This document shows positions 44,124-55,617 of a stretch of 64,000 nt of DNA, piece after piece. Within the stretch, counting starts at the first letter, position 1. Each line of letters starts with the position of its first letter. This stretch comes from Allium sativum (Eukaryota > Streptophyta > Magnoliopsida > Asparagales > Amaryllidaceae), in assembly GCA_030737875.1 (NCBI GenBank), contig CM060910.1, positions 632,511,303 to 632,575,302 of the forward strand. The letters run 5' to 3'. Made by a program: the position numbers and the translations under genes. The notes beneath the pieces are model-generated. The model ran no database searches. It was not told the DNA's origin and worked only from the letters and a program-made list of their open reading frames with translations.

Positions 44124-47100
44124 TTGGGCCGACCGGCCCTAGCAAAATTCAGAGCCTGCATAGCCCCTTGGTGTTTGCTACTGAAGTTCCCTAAAGATGC
44201 CGGCATAGGCATAGTCAGAGGAGATCAAGTTGTTGCACGAGCATGCTATATTGCAGAACTGAAGTTGATCCGCAAAGGAAGAGATGTAGAGACCAAAGGT
44301 GCTTCCTCCCCGGCAAGGGAGGAAACGTCGTAGCAACTAAAGAAAGTGACTGTGGGAGAGTCGCCCAGAGAACTGCCCGAGGACATAGATCCCAGAGAGG
44401 ATGAAGAGCCTGGGGGCAGAATGGCAACTACCAATGAAACGACCGTGGATGTACCGATCGATGATAGTGACCCAGAGAAGGTCCTGAAGATTGGATCCCA
44501 GTTGGACCCTTTCCGAGCTAGAGAACTGATGGGATTCTTGAAAGCTAACTTGGATGTATTCGCTTGGACCCACTCAAACATGTGTGGGATATCCCCTTCG
44601 ATCATGAGTCATTCGTTAAGTATCAACCCGAAGCATCCTCCCGTCAAACAGAAAAGGCGAATGCTCGGCCCAGAGAGGTCTGCCGCCTTGAAGGAAGAAG
44701 TCGAAAAGCTGAGAAGTAATGGATTCATCAGAGACTCAACATACCCGGACTGGATTTCAAATCCGGTTTTGGTAAAGAAGGCCAATGGAAAGTGGCACAC
44801 ATGCATTGACTTCTCAGACTTGAAAAAGGCCTGCCCAAAGGATAGTTTCCCATTGCCCAGAATTGACCAACTAGTGGATTCGACGGTGGTTCATGAGCTC
44901 CTTTCTTTTATGGATGCTTGCTCAGGGTATAATCAAATCCCCATGCACATCCCAGACCAAGAGCATACTAGCTTCATTACAGATTTAGGATTATATTGCT
45001 ATGTAGTGATGCCTTTTGGTATGAAGAATGCCGACGCTACATATCAGCGATTGGTGAATAGAATGTTCTACAACCAAATCGGAAAAACGATGGAAGTATA
45101 CGTTGACGACATGTTGGTAAAGTCTAGACAGTCATCTGACCATACTACTGATTTAGCAGAGATGTTCGAAATTCTCCGGAAATACGGGATGAAACTAAAT
45201 CCTTTAAAATGCTCATTTGGGGTGGCATCTGGAAAATTCCTAGGATTTATCGTCAACTCACGTGGGATCGAGATCAATCCAGATCAGATCGCAGCAATCA
45301 GAGACATTCAGAAGCCAAAACAGATTAAGGATGTACAAAGCCTCGCGGGAAAGGTAGCGGCATTGAGTAGATTCATCTCCAAAGCTACGAACAAATGCAT
45401 CCCGTTCTTTGAATTAATAAAGCGAGGAAAACGCAACTTCGAATGGACTCCTGATTATGTTGAAGCATTCCAGAATCTCTAGAATCAATTGGAAAGACCT
45501 CCGATCCTATCTAAGCCTGTGGATCATGAGGATTTATCTGTGTACTTAGTAGTGTCACCTAATGCGATCAGTTCAGCTTTGGTTAGAGAAGAAGATAAGG
45601 TGCAAAGACCAGTGTACTATGTGAGTAAGAAATTGGCGGCAACCAAGCGAAATTATCCAAGGATAGAAAAGCTTGCGTATAGTTTGTTGATCGCATCAAG
45701 AAAGCTTCGCCACTACTTCCAGGCTCACCCCATTATTGTGTACACTGATCATCCCCTCAAACAGGTTCTGCAAAGACCAGAAGCATTAGGAAGACTGCTC
45801 AAATGGAATATTGAACTAAGTCAGTTCGATTTGAACTTCCAACCCCGACGATCAATTAGGGGACAAGTACTTGCAGACTTCATAGCAGAGTTTACCATCC
45901 CAAAAGATGATGTGGTAAGCCAAGAAGATGATCCGCCAAAGCTACTCCTTGATCCTAGCGCCTGGAAAATGTATACTGATGGAGCTAAGAACGACAGACG
46001 ATCTGGTGCCGGAGTGGTACTTGAAACTCCCAAAAAACGGCTAATATACTATGCTATCAGATTGGAGTTCCACGCCACTAATAACGACTCCGAATACGAA
46101 GCTCTGATCGCCAGACTGAAACTTGCGAAGGAGTTGGAGATCACAAAGTTAGACATATTTTGTGATTCCAAAATAGTCGTGAACCAGGTCACTGGAGAAT
46201 TTCGGGCCAAGAGTCCAAGATTGATATCGTATTTAGAAAAAGTGAAGAAGTTGCTGGATGATTTTGATCACCATAGCATATCTCATACTCCTCGAGTGGA
46301 GAATCAAAAGGCAGACAAGTTAGCGAAGATGGCTAGTTCTGATAGTCCTGAATACACATAGCTAGTCCCGATTGAAGTCCTACAGTCACCTAGTATAGAT
46401 CAGATGGAAATTGATCCGGTACTAGAGATTGAACCCAAGAGGGAGTCATGGATGACTCCTCTAAAGAATTTTCTGATGGATGGAGCGCTTCCTACAAATA
46501 AAAGTGAGAGGCGTGCGGTTATTCGAAAGGCCTCCCGGTATGTTTTGCAGGGCGAAATCCTATATAGAAAAGGATTCTCGATGCCCCTCCTCCGGTGTAT
46601 CGCCCACGACGACATTAAACGTGTATTGCAAGAAGTACATGAAGGCGAATGTGGAGATCACACGGGAGGACAAACACTGGCAAAGAAAATATTACAGTAT
46701 GGATATTTCTGGCCAACCATAAACAAGGATGCGGCTAAATATGCACGACGTTGCGATGCCTGTCAGAGATTTTCTAAGATTCACAGGGCACCGCCTAGCC
46801 AGTTAAAGACAATGACGAGTCCTTGGCCCTTCGCTATGTGGGGGATTGATATCATTGGAAGCCTCCCCATAGCAAAGGGTGGAGCAAAGTTCGCTATTGT
46901 GGCAGTAGATTATTTCACCAAATGGGTCGAAGCAGAGCCATTGACCACAATCACAACCAAGCGAGTGATTAACTTCGTCGTTAGGAATATCATATGCCGA
47001 TTCGGAATCCCAAAGATCGTCGTAACGGACAATGGAACTCAGTTTGATAGCACTGAGTTCAGGGATTTTTGCCAGAAGTACCACATCGAGAAAAGATACA

Positions 47101-47669
47101 CCTCTGTGGCGCATCCGCAAGCCAACGGACAAGTGGAAGCGGCAAATAAGGTGATTAAATCCATCCTGAAGAAAAGATTGAAGCGGGCCAAAGCCATGTG
47201 GGTCGATGAATTACCCTTGGCGTTATGGGCCTACAGAACAACCTATAAGTCGGCAACGGGCCACACACCCTTTTCCCTTGCCTTTGGAGTTGAAGCGGTC
47301 ATCCCGGTCGAACTAAAAGTACCATCTCACCGTATCACTTATTATGACCCGATGACCAATAATGAGCCGCTTCTTGAATCTCTTGATACGATTGAAGAAA
47401 AGAGAGACAAAGCCGACTTACGTGCCTTGAGGCACAAACAACAGGTGACTCGGTACTACAACAAAAAAGTCAGAGTTTGAACCTTTGAACCCGGAGACTT
47501 GGTTCTAAAATGTGTCTTCCCATACGCAGTGCATATGGGTCCGAAATGGGAAGGACCGTATTCCATTCTACGAAGGCTTGACAATGGAACTTTCAAGCTA
47601 GCGACCGTGGATGGAGTTGAAATCCCCAGAGTGTGGAATGCCCAGCATTTGCGGCAGTATCTGATGTAA
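44124..47669 (+). pseudogene. pol: Element 5 pol: reverse transcriptase, two RNase H domains, integrase
   Basis: A single frame of 1182 codons with stops TAG at 44331, TAG at 45480, TAG at 46359 and TGA at 47478. Reverse transcriptase covers about 44640-45290 with the YVDD active site at 45099-45110. A connection/RNase H-like part (YTDHPLKQVL) follows. A second RNase H begins MYTDGAKND, with its first catalytic Asp at 45978-45980. The integrase has an HHCC finger (about 46638-46770) and a D,D,E core (GIDIIGS, VTDNGTQF and NGQVEAAN, 46846-47140). It ends with GPKWEGPY and WNAQHLRQYLM. No chromodomain is present. Together these would copy element RNA and insert the DNA; this copy is disabled. 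Confidence 0.92.
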
Positions 47670-48880
47670 AATTGTCAGTTTTATTATTTTGTTTTTAGGA
47701 CCATGTAAAAAGGCACGACTCACCTAGAACAGTATGGTTACTTGAACAAAAGATTATAAAGTGGACGTAGGTCATGATTCGACCGAACCACTATCAAAAT
47801 ATCGTGTGTCATTTACTTTTGTTGCACCGTTACTTATCTGCTTTATTTTCCATTAACATAAATTACTGTTGTTTTTTAAATTTGATGCAGATTATGCAGC
47901 GATCTCAAAACATCTAACGCAGAATGCCACCTATCAGAATGAAAGGCGAACGATGAACGAAATCTAAAAGGTGCAGCAAAATGAATCACACTACTACTCA
48001 CACTCTAACTCCCCGGAGTCGGGAGAGAGTATAAAGGACGCGAAGATGACGTCCGCAAGGCGTGAAGTTGCACCATGATAAAACCGCCTTGACAACACTC
48101 TAACCCGCTGAAGGATCGGGAGAGTATAAAGACGCTAGAGACTTAGCGCCCCCAGAACTTCTGCCCCGCTGAAGGATCGGTGAGCAGATTATGAAACGAG
48201 CTCGAACTCTAACCCGCTGAAGGTTCGGCAGAGTATAAAGGTGCTAGAGACTTAGCACCCCAAGAACTCCTATCCCACGGAAGGATTGGGAAAACATAAA
48301 GGCACAGTGACAAGTGTTGATCAAGGGTTCCTATCCCGTCGCACGACCAGGAAGGAGAATGAGAGTGGAGCCCGAACCCCCCATTTTAAGGAATGAGGGG
48401 CAACACACATATGACTCTAATCAATCCTCAATAAGCCCTGGCCAGGCATCATATTAATGATTGATTGGGGGCATATACATATATACTTGTGCAGCACAGC
48501 ACAGAAATTTTAAATTTTGATTATTAGAATTACCTACAGCTAGGCCTTAACTTAGTCGTGATATAAATGTTTGTGACTTAATGCGATAAGTTAAATTTGC
48601 AGGTCTGCAAGTTTGGTTCCACTTTCAGGTGACTGGCTTGTCTGGAAGGGAAACTCTTGTACGTATCACAGAGATGTGAGGAACTTGGAATCACTGCATT
48701 GCATACTAAATTAAAGACAACGGAAACAAATTTCCATTTACCAGATGCAGATTTACAAGACGAAATAGCTAAACAAAAGTGATGGCCATTCTCACAACTA
48801 CATTTATTGGCCAGTGAAAAGCATAAAAGCCTAAAAGCAAAATATGAACTAACGACTGCATCCTATTTATGCTTGGGGGA
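47670..48880. other. Element 5 non-coding region between pol and the antisense gene
   Basis: Contains a copy of the LTR-type AAAGTGGACGTAGG ... CCGAACCACTATxAAA block at 47755-47812, imperfect tandem repeats at about 47995-48310, and the stop and probable 3' end of the antisense gene at the right. No plus-strand frame of note is present. Confidence 0.75.
47995..48310 (+). repeat. Imperfect tandem repeats with CTCTAACCCGCTGAAGGATCGG and GCTAGAGACTTAGC cores
   Basis: Three to four units of roughly 80-110 bases share a CGCTGAAGGATCGG block, an AGAGTATAAAG block and, in two of them, a self-complementary GCxxxAGACTTAGxGC-like block (about 48132-48150 and 48243-48260). Non-coding. Confidence 0.7.
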
Positions 48881-49468
48881 CTATTTTGACTTCTTCTCCT
48901 TCCTCTGCTTCCCCGACTCCTCCTTGTCAGCATCAGAATGATCACCCTTTTTCCTCTTCCTCTTATCGATAAGAGCGTCTTGAGGAATGTTAGAAGGCTG
49001 GGAGGCAAGCTGCGTAGTTATTGATTTGGATGAAAACCTTATAACCAACCCAGTTTTGGGATCAATCTCTGAGATGGGGGGCATGTAAACAGGCTCCTGC
49101 TCTTCCTTTTTTAGATCCAACTGCTTCTCCTCCCTAGCCTGCCTGTCAGCCAAGGTCTCATTATCATCGTCTTTCTTTTCCCCTGTGATGACAACATCGT
49201 CCTCTTCATCTCCGTGATCACCATCAGTGTCATGCAAAGCAGCAATGACCTCAGCATCTGCAGGAGCATCGGTGTCGGGGACCATGGGCGCCAGAATGGC
49301 CTTCTCACTACCCTCGGTTTGCTTTGGGATTTCAAAGATTTCAGCATCAGTGCCTGAGGGGACATCAACTTTCGCTGCCACTGCCTTCTCTTCTGCATCT
49401 TTCTCGACCGGATTGACACCTATATTATGAGAAGCAAATATTAGTGAATCAGGAGAGGATGTTGCCAT
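48881..49468 (-). pseudogene. Element 5 antisense gene, C-terminal part
   Basis: A 195-codon frame, acidic in the middle and ending in a lysine-rich tail (KKGDHSDADKEESGKQRKEKKSK). It probably joins the preceding coiled-coil frame through a short intron; an ATATAG acceptor lies near 49420. The basic tail could be a nuclear-targeting or nucleic-acid-binding region (inference). Such 3' antisense genes are known in the Tat group (for example Grande elements); their role is not settled. Confidence 0.6.
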
Positions 49469-51025
49469 CTCGTGTGCCTATCCCGCGAGACGACGACAAG
49501 TTATAATCGCTCTGATGAACTCTGGAGAGAATATGGAGATACCTTCAGCCGAATCTTCACCCAGGTTTACAGCAGAAGCTCCAACAGTTGGAGGAGTTGG
49601 AGGCAAGGGGATCAACGGATCGTCGGGATTATACTCCTCAACTTCGGAGGCCTTGGGCCCCGTCGCTGAGCTCGAGCCTTCGTCAAGTTTATTTTTACCC
49701 TTGGCCTTAACTTTCTCCCTCTCGATCTCCTCTTGGATCAGGCGCCTGCCCTTCTCTAGGGCCTCGGGCTCTTCACCTCTGAGAAGGGTCTGCATTAGTT
49801 GATTTTCATCAGTGTCAGCAACCCCCAATCGCCGCTTCTCGCCTTCGACGATTGCATCCCACACATTGGCTAAAGTAACATGATAGTCCGGGATCCAAGA
49901 AATGTCTCTAGTCTTGATGACTTGACCAAAGAAGTCGAACAGTAGTTCCTCAAAACCTGCTATTTTTTTCTCTCTTTCAGCAAGCTTATCAGCGACAGCA
50001 GTGGCCGATTCAAGAGCATTATTAGCATTACTCTCAGCAAGAGCTGCACGCTCCTCAGTTTGAACAAGTTGATCATTCAGAACTTCTCTTTCTTTCTCAG
50101 CAAGAGCAAGACTGTCTTTCAAGCTCGCTCTCTCCTTCTCCCAGGCAGCCTTCTCAACATCAAAGTGGTCTCGCGCCGTCCTTAGATCAGTATTGGCTGT
50201 TCTGAGATCCTCCACTTCTTTTTTCAGAGATAATCGTTCTTCGTTGTTCGAGTCAAGTTCACTACGAAAGCGCTTCCTAGCATTCTCCAATTCTGTTTTG
50301 TAGTTTTCTGTATCTCGCCGAGCTAAAGCCAGTTGGGCCTGCACATCCTCCAGTTCTTTTTCCATTTTACTTCTGGCCCTAACATCATTTTCAATTTTCA
50401 CCCTGGATCTGGCTGCATCCGTTTCTAAGCGATGAATGGCATCTGAAAGATAAATGGCATGCCACTTCATTACCCCATATTGCTTGGCCGCATGGCACAC
50501 GTACCCTATCACATCTGTGTCCCAATTCTCGGGGACCGGTTCAAGATCTGGGACGAACATCATCCTCTCAAAATAAATATCAGGAAATTGCTTCCTCAAA
50601 CGCTCTAATTTGATTTTATTTTCAGAAGTAGGGACGACATCCTATGTGGCGGTAGTACCCAAACTGCGCTGACTAGAGGTAGCAGGGGCTGTTTTCCCCT
50701 TTTCCACGATTTTTCCCTTGTCCTTGCTCTTGTCCTTTGGCTCATGGTGCTTTTTAGAGGACCTGCTATGAGACGGTGTACTCATGGGAGGAGTCAAGTC
50801 TTTAGGAAGTTGCTTGCCCCCCGCCGGTGGCAATTCGCGATTATGGGTTTTTTCGAGAACTTGCTTGGATGGAGACCGAGACCGTGCAGAATAAGGTAGA
50901 TGAGAATCGCGGGGCCGATCACTATCTCTCCTCCGACTGTCATCACGAGCATGCTCGGGATTTGGAAGAAGACTTAGTGTGCCCTCACAAAGAGAACGGT
51001 AAGAATAAGACCGCTTGCGAGGCAT
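49469..51025 (-). pseudogene. Element 5 antisense gene, long coiled-coil part
   Basis: Two frames on the same register (51025-50642 and 50599-49478) separated only by a TAG at 50642-50644 and 42 bases. The first is arginine- and serine-rich (MPRKRSYSYRS). The second has about 200 residues of heptad-like Leu/Ala/Glu/Lys repeats (about 50450-49940) predicting a long coiled coil, then a globular segment (FEELLFDFFGQVIKTRDISW) and a proline-rich tail. No enzyme motif is visible. The length and charge pattern match the C-terminal regions of plant 'putative gypsy type transposon' proteins. Confidence 0.65.
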
Positions 51026-51026
51026 C

Positions 51027-51694
51027 TCACCTGCAAAGGAAATGAGTACATGTTAAAACCATAAATACCGGTGGTATGAAAGTGCTGTGATAAGTGGTGT
51101 ATGTGATCTGTGCATCCCATGAAATCCCCCCTAACGGACCAGGGCCCAGAGTTAGGCTTGTCTGCGCGACTTCTTTTTCCCCAACTGGGGCATCAACTTC
51201 CTCGGAGATAGGGAAGAAGGGTTCCCCACCGATGTCTTCTTGAGTGTAGATATCGTCAGGTAAAGGAATCTTATTCAGTACCCCGATTATCTGCTCCTCT
51301 GTTAATTCATTGTGAGCAACGGGCTCAACCGTTGGTGAAGTTCTTGAGGGAGACTGCTCCTTAGAGGTCGGGATTTCTTGGGGCTCATTAGTTCGGGCCT
51401 CATCTCCCTTATATACATTTAAATCCTCATCGTCTTGATCCATCATCGGTGAGTGACTCTTGCGAAGTTTGGTAGTTTCTGTAACCTGTGAGGTTCCTTC
51501 TCCTCCACTCGGGGGCACATGTCTGTAAGGTTTACCACCCACGCCAAGTCCGAATTTTATGTCCAGAAGATGGTGTTTGTGAAGATTCTCACCAGTGAGA
51601 CACTTCTTTATTCTTAAAAAGTCTGAGTTACTTTTGAGAAGGCGGGACAATCGGTCTTCGTATATCGAACCTTCTTTTCTTGCAAAGCTGTGAT
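51027..51694 (-). pseudogene. Element 5 antisense gene, second exon
   Basis: Begins after an intron at 51695-51769 (75 bp; donor GTAAGC, acceptor ATGCAG on the minus strand). The phase matches exactly: exon 1 leaves one base of a codon and exon 2 supplies two. It encodes about 220 acidic, low-complexity residues starting near a KSNSDFLRIKKCLTGENLHKH segment. The exact 3' splice to the next part (near 51030-51080) is uncertain. Confidence 0.6.
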
Positions 51695-51769
51695 CTGCAT
51701 GGAACAGAAGAATACATTAGCATTTTAATTGCGCAGTTGGGACATGCATTGAAAATCTTTAAAGCTTAC

Positions 51770-52486
51770 TTGATTGCAGCCACTTCCTCGCGCACCCAGC
51801 TTGATGCTTGATGTAAAACCAATCAGATTTAACATCCCCTATATTACTATGACCATCCGTTACAACTTTTCTATTGACAACTGACTCGAAGAAAGAAAAA
51901 TTGGGAGCCCCTGCGGAACGATGCTTGAAATGGTAATAGAATGTCAGATCCTTGAAAGTGAGTTCGGTCTGTAGAACCTCCGCATATGAAATGTACAGAG
52001 TATACAGAGCTGCGTAAGAGTTAGGATGGAGTTGCATGGGGGCAATTCGTAGTTGCCTAAGGAGGTCGACGACAATTGGAGGAAATGGAGGAATAGCGCC
52101 TACCCAGCACATGAGTCGACTGACTGTCATGTATCCTTCTGGGGCAAGATGAGGTCTATCTTCGCCTTCGGGTGTTTTCACATCGTCCCAAGGAATCCCA
52201 TGTTTCAAGCATATTTTCTTAAGTTTTATATCATCTAATTTGAGGCTAGAGTGTCAGTGAACTTCACTATTTCCTTAACATCAGGGATCTCATTAGGAGC
52301 TCATTCGTCCTCATCTTCAAGAGACATATTTCCAGAGGCCGATGATTCTGCACCGGAATCTATCTCGTAGTCGGGGTCGGACTTCTCCCGATCTGAAGTT
52401 GAAGGAGGCACATCAGGATCATGATGCACTAGTGTCTCTAGTTCAGTACCTTTCTCTAGTACCTCAGTCACTTGTTTATCAGACAT
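51770..52486 (-). pseudogene. Element 5 antisense gene, first exon (Transposase_28-like domain)
   Basis: Starts at an ATG (52486) with an acidic N-terminus, then a domain resembling the plant 'putative gypsy type transposon' family (Pfam PF04195), seen in the PPIVVDLLRQLRIAPMQLHP and FFESVVNRKVV segments. A TGA near 52296 and a one-base frameshift near 52240 interrupt it, so the copy is decayed. Despite the family's Pfam name, no transposase catalytic residues are known or visible. It is read opposite to gag-pol and so needs its own promoter. Confidence 0.7.
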
Positions 52487-53880
52487 AGCTGTGTGGGCGA
52501 ATAAAAGTTAGAACACAATTACCCGTTTCTCGTGTGTGTAAGTGCAAGTGTGTGCCTATGCATACATATAAGAAAAGCATGAAATTAGTTAAATGAGCGG
52601 GACAATGGCTGTCATATGCTATCAAGTTATGCTGTTGATCAGTCCAGGGAGTTCATCGTGAAGGATCTAATCCTAACTGTCCATTGGTATATTAGAGTTA
52701 CGTCGCATTATTTAGTCAACATGTGCATCGGATCGTTCATCAGATGGGATCGTGAAGCAAGGTCCGGATCGCGCTACATGGTCGGTTCGTGACGCAGGCC
52801 CCGGATCGTGGAAAAGAATTAGTTCAAAGAAGGGCCCCGGATCGTGAAGCGCTCTGACTTATGACCCATTCTTTTTTACCCAAACGGACCGCGATAACCC
52901 CCTAGCGATCCACCTCACTTCCTATTCTCCACGAACCGATGCTCCTTCTTTTCCATGACCCGATCCACTAGTCAGATTAACACTTCGTCCTCATCCCATC
53001 TCCCATCGTCTCTCCATCACCACGAAGCGAGCCATGTCGTTGTACCATACACGAACCATGCTGGTGATACTCTTCTTCCTCCTCTCCATCACTCTCCTTC
53101 CGCTATAAACTCGTCACCGCCATCGCCATACCCAAACCCTCATCATCGCCATCATTATACAGGTGAAAAGAGAAGCGGAAAGAAGCGAAAAAGAAAACAG
53201 TACAAGGTAGGAATCAATCCTACCACCATTACCTATAGATTGTGGAGTAATCTCTATTTTCAGTAAAAACTAAATTAGGGTTTCGACTTAAAGACTGCGC
53301 GACGGCTGCAAAGGCAAAAGAAAGAAAGAAGGGGAGGAGAGAGAAGGGACCGGTATATATAGCCAAAGAGGAAACCTTTGGCCTCCCCCTTTTTTGTCCC
53401 ATACGTCTCGTAAGGCCTGATGGGCCGTGAACGCTGAAGGAGCCCACCGTGGTTCGCGCATGGGACACTCAGGGCGACGATCCGTGATATATCCAGCTGC
53501 TCTGCCCAAACGCATTGAACAGTCTACCACGGTCCGTTGCTTGAAGTGACGATCCAAGCCCAAATGTGACGGGTGGATCGGAAAGGCGGATTTGCATATT
53601 TGCAGAAATACAAATGATATTAAATGCTACTTCATACAGGAAGTTTTGAGACTTACTCGGTAATTTGATAACAATATTTCCAAGAAACTCGAGAGACGAA
53701 AACTATCCGATGAACAAAGAAATGATGGATGATTTAACTGGATATTTATACTCATCGAGAAACACGACTTCCTGAAGCAATACAACATTTTAGACAGACA
53801 CGATTTTCGGTTTGCATCATTTCATGAAAAGAAAGCTCAGCAATTTCGAAGCATGTTCCATCCTCGATAAAACATACTTC
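52487..53880 (-). other. Element 5 antisense-gene upstream region
   Basis: Runs from the antisense ATG to the 3' LTR. It holds repeated GGATCG/CGATCC motifs (52725-52915 and 53475-53580), a low-complexity plus-strand open frame rich in His, Ser and Pro (52955-53266, unlikely to be a gene), and a minus-strand TATA box at about 53351-53358. It probably contains the antisense promoter and leader. Confidence 0.6.
53351..53358 (-). promoter_or_regulatory. Candidate TATA box for the antisense gene
   Basis: CTATATATA on the minus strand in GGCTATATATACCGG, followed by C/T-rich sequence. It is about 870 bases upstream of the antisense ATG at 52486. Confidence 0.55.
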
Positions 53881-53892
53881 GAGGGGGCAAAG
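53881..53892 (+). other. Element 5 polypurine tract
   Basis: GAGGGGGCAAAG immediately before the 3' LTR, the expected plus-strand primer. Confidence 0.85.
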
Positions 53893-54554
53893 TGTTGGCT
53901 AGCTTTTTGACCAAGCCCCCAAGGTTCGTGTAAGAAGAAAATATGAAACTTCACACCTTTAGTCCTCGAAGACCCGATCGGATCGCCCTACCTCATCACG
54001 ATCGCGATCACCCCATGTCTCGTGATTCGACCCGTCCAACACCAGCTCGATCCGATCCTTGAAGCTGATGGAAGAAGGCCAAGACCAAGTCCATCACGAT
54101 CCGAAAATGCAGGATCTCGCGACACCTGTCCACAACTGTCATATTGACCAATTCTTCATCAAGCTACGAACCAGTCCGAGATTCTCGAGATTTGTGCCAC
54201 GTATGACCGTGATCCGCCTGAAGAAATCAGCTATAAATAGCCCCAGACTTGGCATTTTTCAGGATCTTTTGGCAATTCAGAGCTCTGATTCCACCATTAT
54301 TATACCTTCATTATTTCTATTCTGAGTTATCTCGAAATTACTAAGAGAATCATAATTGTAAAAGTGAGATTGAGCGAAATCACTGATTGTACTAGCATTC
54401 AACGTATAATCGATAACATATAAAGTGGACATAGGCTCGTTAACGCCGAACCACTATAAATCTTGTGTCTTTTCTGTTTTTTTCTTCATCTTTTAGATAT
54501 AATTTTCTACAAATCAGAACAATTTGGGTGTTAGAGCCAATTTTGGATCTAACA
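53893..54554 (+). repeat. Element 5 3' LTR, 662 bp
   Basis: Same ends and order as 40732-41384. It differs by scattered substitutions and an extra CACCCCATG-like stretch near 54010. Confidence 0.95.
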
Positions 54555-54559
54555 AAGTA
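54555..54559 (+). repeat. Target site duplication AAGTA, right of element 5
   Basis: Exact partner of 40727-40731. Confidence 0.95.
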
Positions 54560-54835
54560 TTTATATAAACATTAATGGTGTTAGAATTAGTATTTTTTTT
54601 TACTTTTTATCATTATCAAAATTGTAATGTGTTAATGCTTTAATAGCTTTATGTATCAGTAAATTTACCATTATCAGTCAACGGTTTACCAGTTTATCAA
54701 TATCCCAATGACCATTTTACTAGTGGTAACGTTAAATTATCGGTATTCGTTTTTGGCTTACCAATAGTATCGGTATGGTAACGGTTTTCTCGTATCGGTA
54801 ACGGTAACCATTACCATAACAGCCCTAGTTTTGAT

Positions 54836-55617
54836 CGTCAAGTTTTTATGTTTATAGGTGATGTTTTGTGTTTTGCGCGCTGACTTCTTTATTCTGTTTG
54901 TTATATTTGGACCTCGTTTATTCAATAATTTCAATTTTATTTTTTATTTTTAAACCTTACATATATGTATAGCGTGACTTAACCACAGTTAACCTTTACA
55001 CTTTGCAGCGTTATTTCCTAAAAATGCAATTGTTTAGCGTGTGAACCAAAGACCCAACCTCAAAACCTTTAAAGAAACATGTGGTTCAACCTATTTGAGT
55101 CAAACAATCAAATTTGAGAAAAAAAATTATCATCCCATTTTTTCATTTAATCAATTTAACAAATAATTTCATAAACTTAACCTTCAAATTATTTGGTTAC
55201 CGTATAAATTTTAGATAATATGAAGCATTAGTAATTTGTATTTTATGAATTTTTATTGAACTCAACCTTTTTATTTTAAAAACAATTTTTTATACATTTG
55301 CCAAGGAAAATTATTTTAGAATTATTCTTTAATAATTATTTATTCGCGAATTTTCGAAAATAATTGTCCATAAAAGTTAACATATTAGTTACAATTAAAT
55401 GTTTACATCGATTGAAATAAACTTGTTAAATTAGAAAAACAAAAATGAGGATTAGCATGGTTCTCATGTCATTCTGTTAAAACAGCAGAACCTTTGATCA
55501 TTCATTAATGTAGTCCGACTCAAGATTTGACAATCGAAACTATGTATATGCCTGATTTGATTAAGTTTGAAATAAGGCTAAATATGTTGACAACTATTGA
55601 ATTTTTTTCATCCTTTA
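54836..55617. other. Intergenic stretch without recognised features
   Basis: AT-rich DNA between the hAT-like element and a copia LTR. No open frame, repeat or RNA gene is recognised. Confidence 0.5.

Larger units (their letters stand above)
40732..54554 (+). mobile_element. Element 5: complete Tat-lineage Ty3/gypsy retrotransposon, 13.8 kb
   Basis: Complete by structure: LTRs at 40732-41384 and 53893-54554, a primer site from 41388, gag-pol on the plus strand (41520-47669), a long non-coding stretch, an antisense multi-exon gene (52486-48881), a purine tract (53881-53892) and an AAGTA target duplication. No chromodomain follows the integrase. A second RNase H, a VDNGNS protease site and an antisense gene are marks of the Tat group. 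The gag-pol reading frame carries at least three frameshifts and seven in-frame stops, so it cannot act alone now. The LTRs differ by substitutions and a roughly 9-bp indel. Confidence 0.93.
40319..54827. mobile_element. Small hAT-like element, split by element 5
   Basis: The left end starts TAGGGCTGTGATGATAATG; the right end is the inverted match, ending CATAACAGCCCTA. Flanks ATTTTGAT (40311-40318) and GTTTTGAT (54828-54835) form an 8-bp duplication with one mismatch. Subterminal repeats of GGTAACGGTA and TACCATTA occupy both arms. Without the gypsy insertion it would be about 676 bp with no transposase, a hAT miniature element. Confidence 0.85.

Noticed and set aside
52955..53266. Plus-strand His/Ser/Pro-rich open frame
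   Set aside because: Lies in the antisense gene's upstream region, low complexity, with no support from family knowledge.
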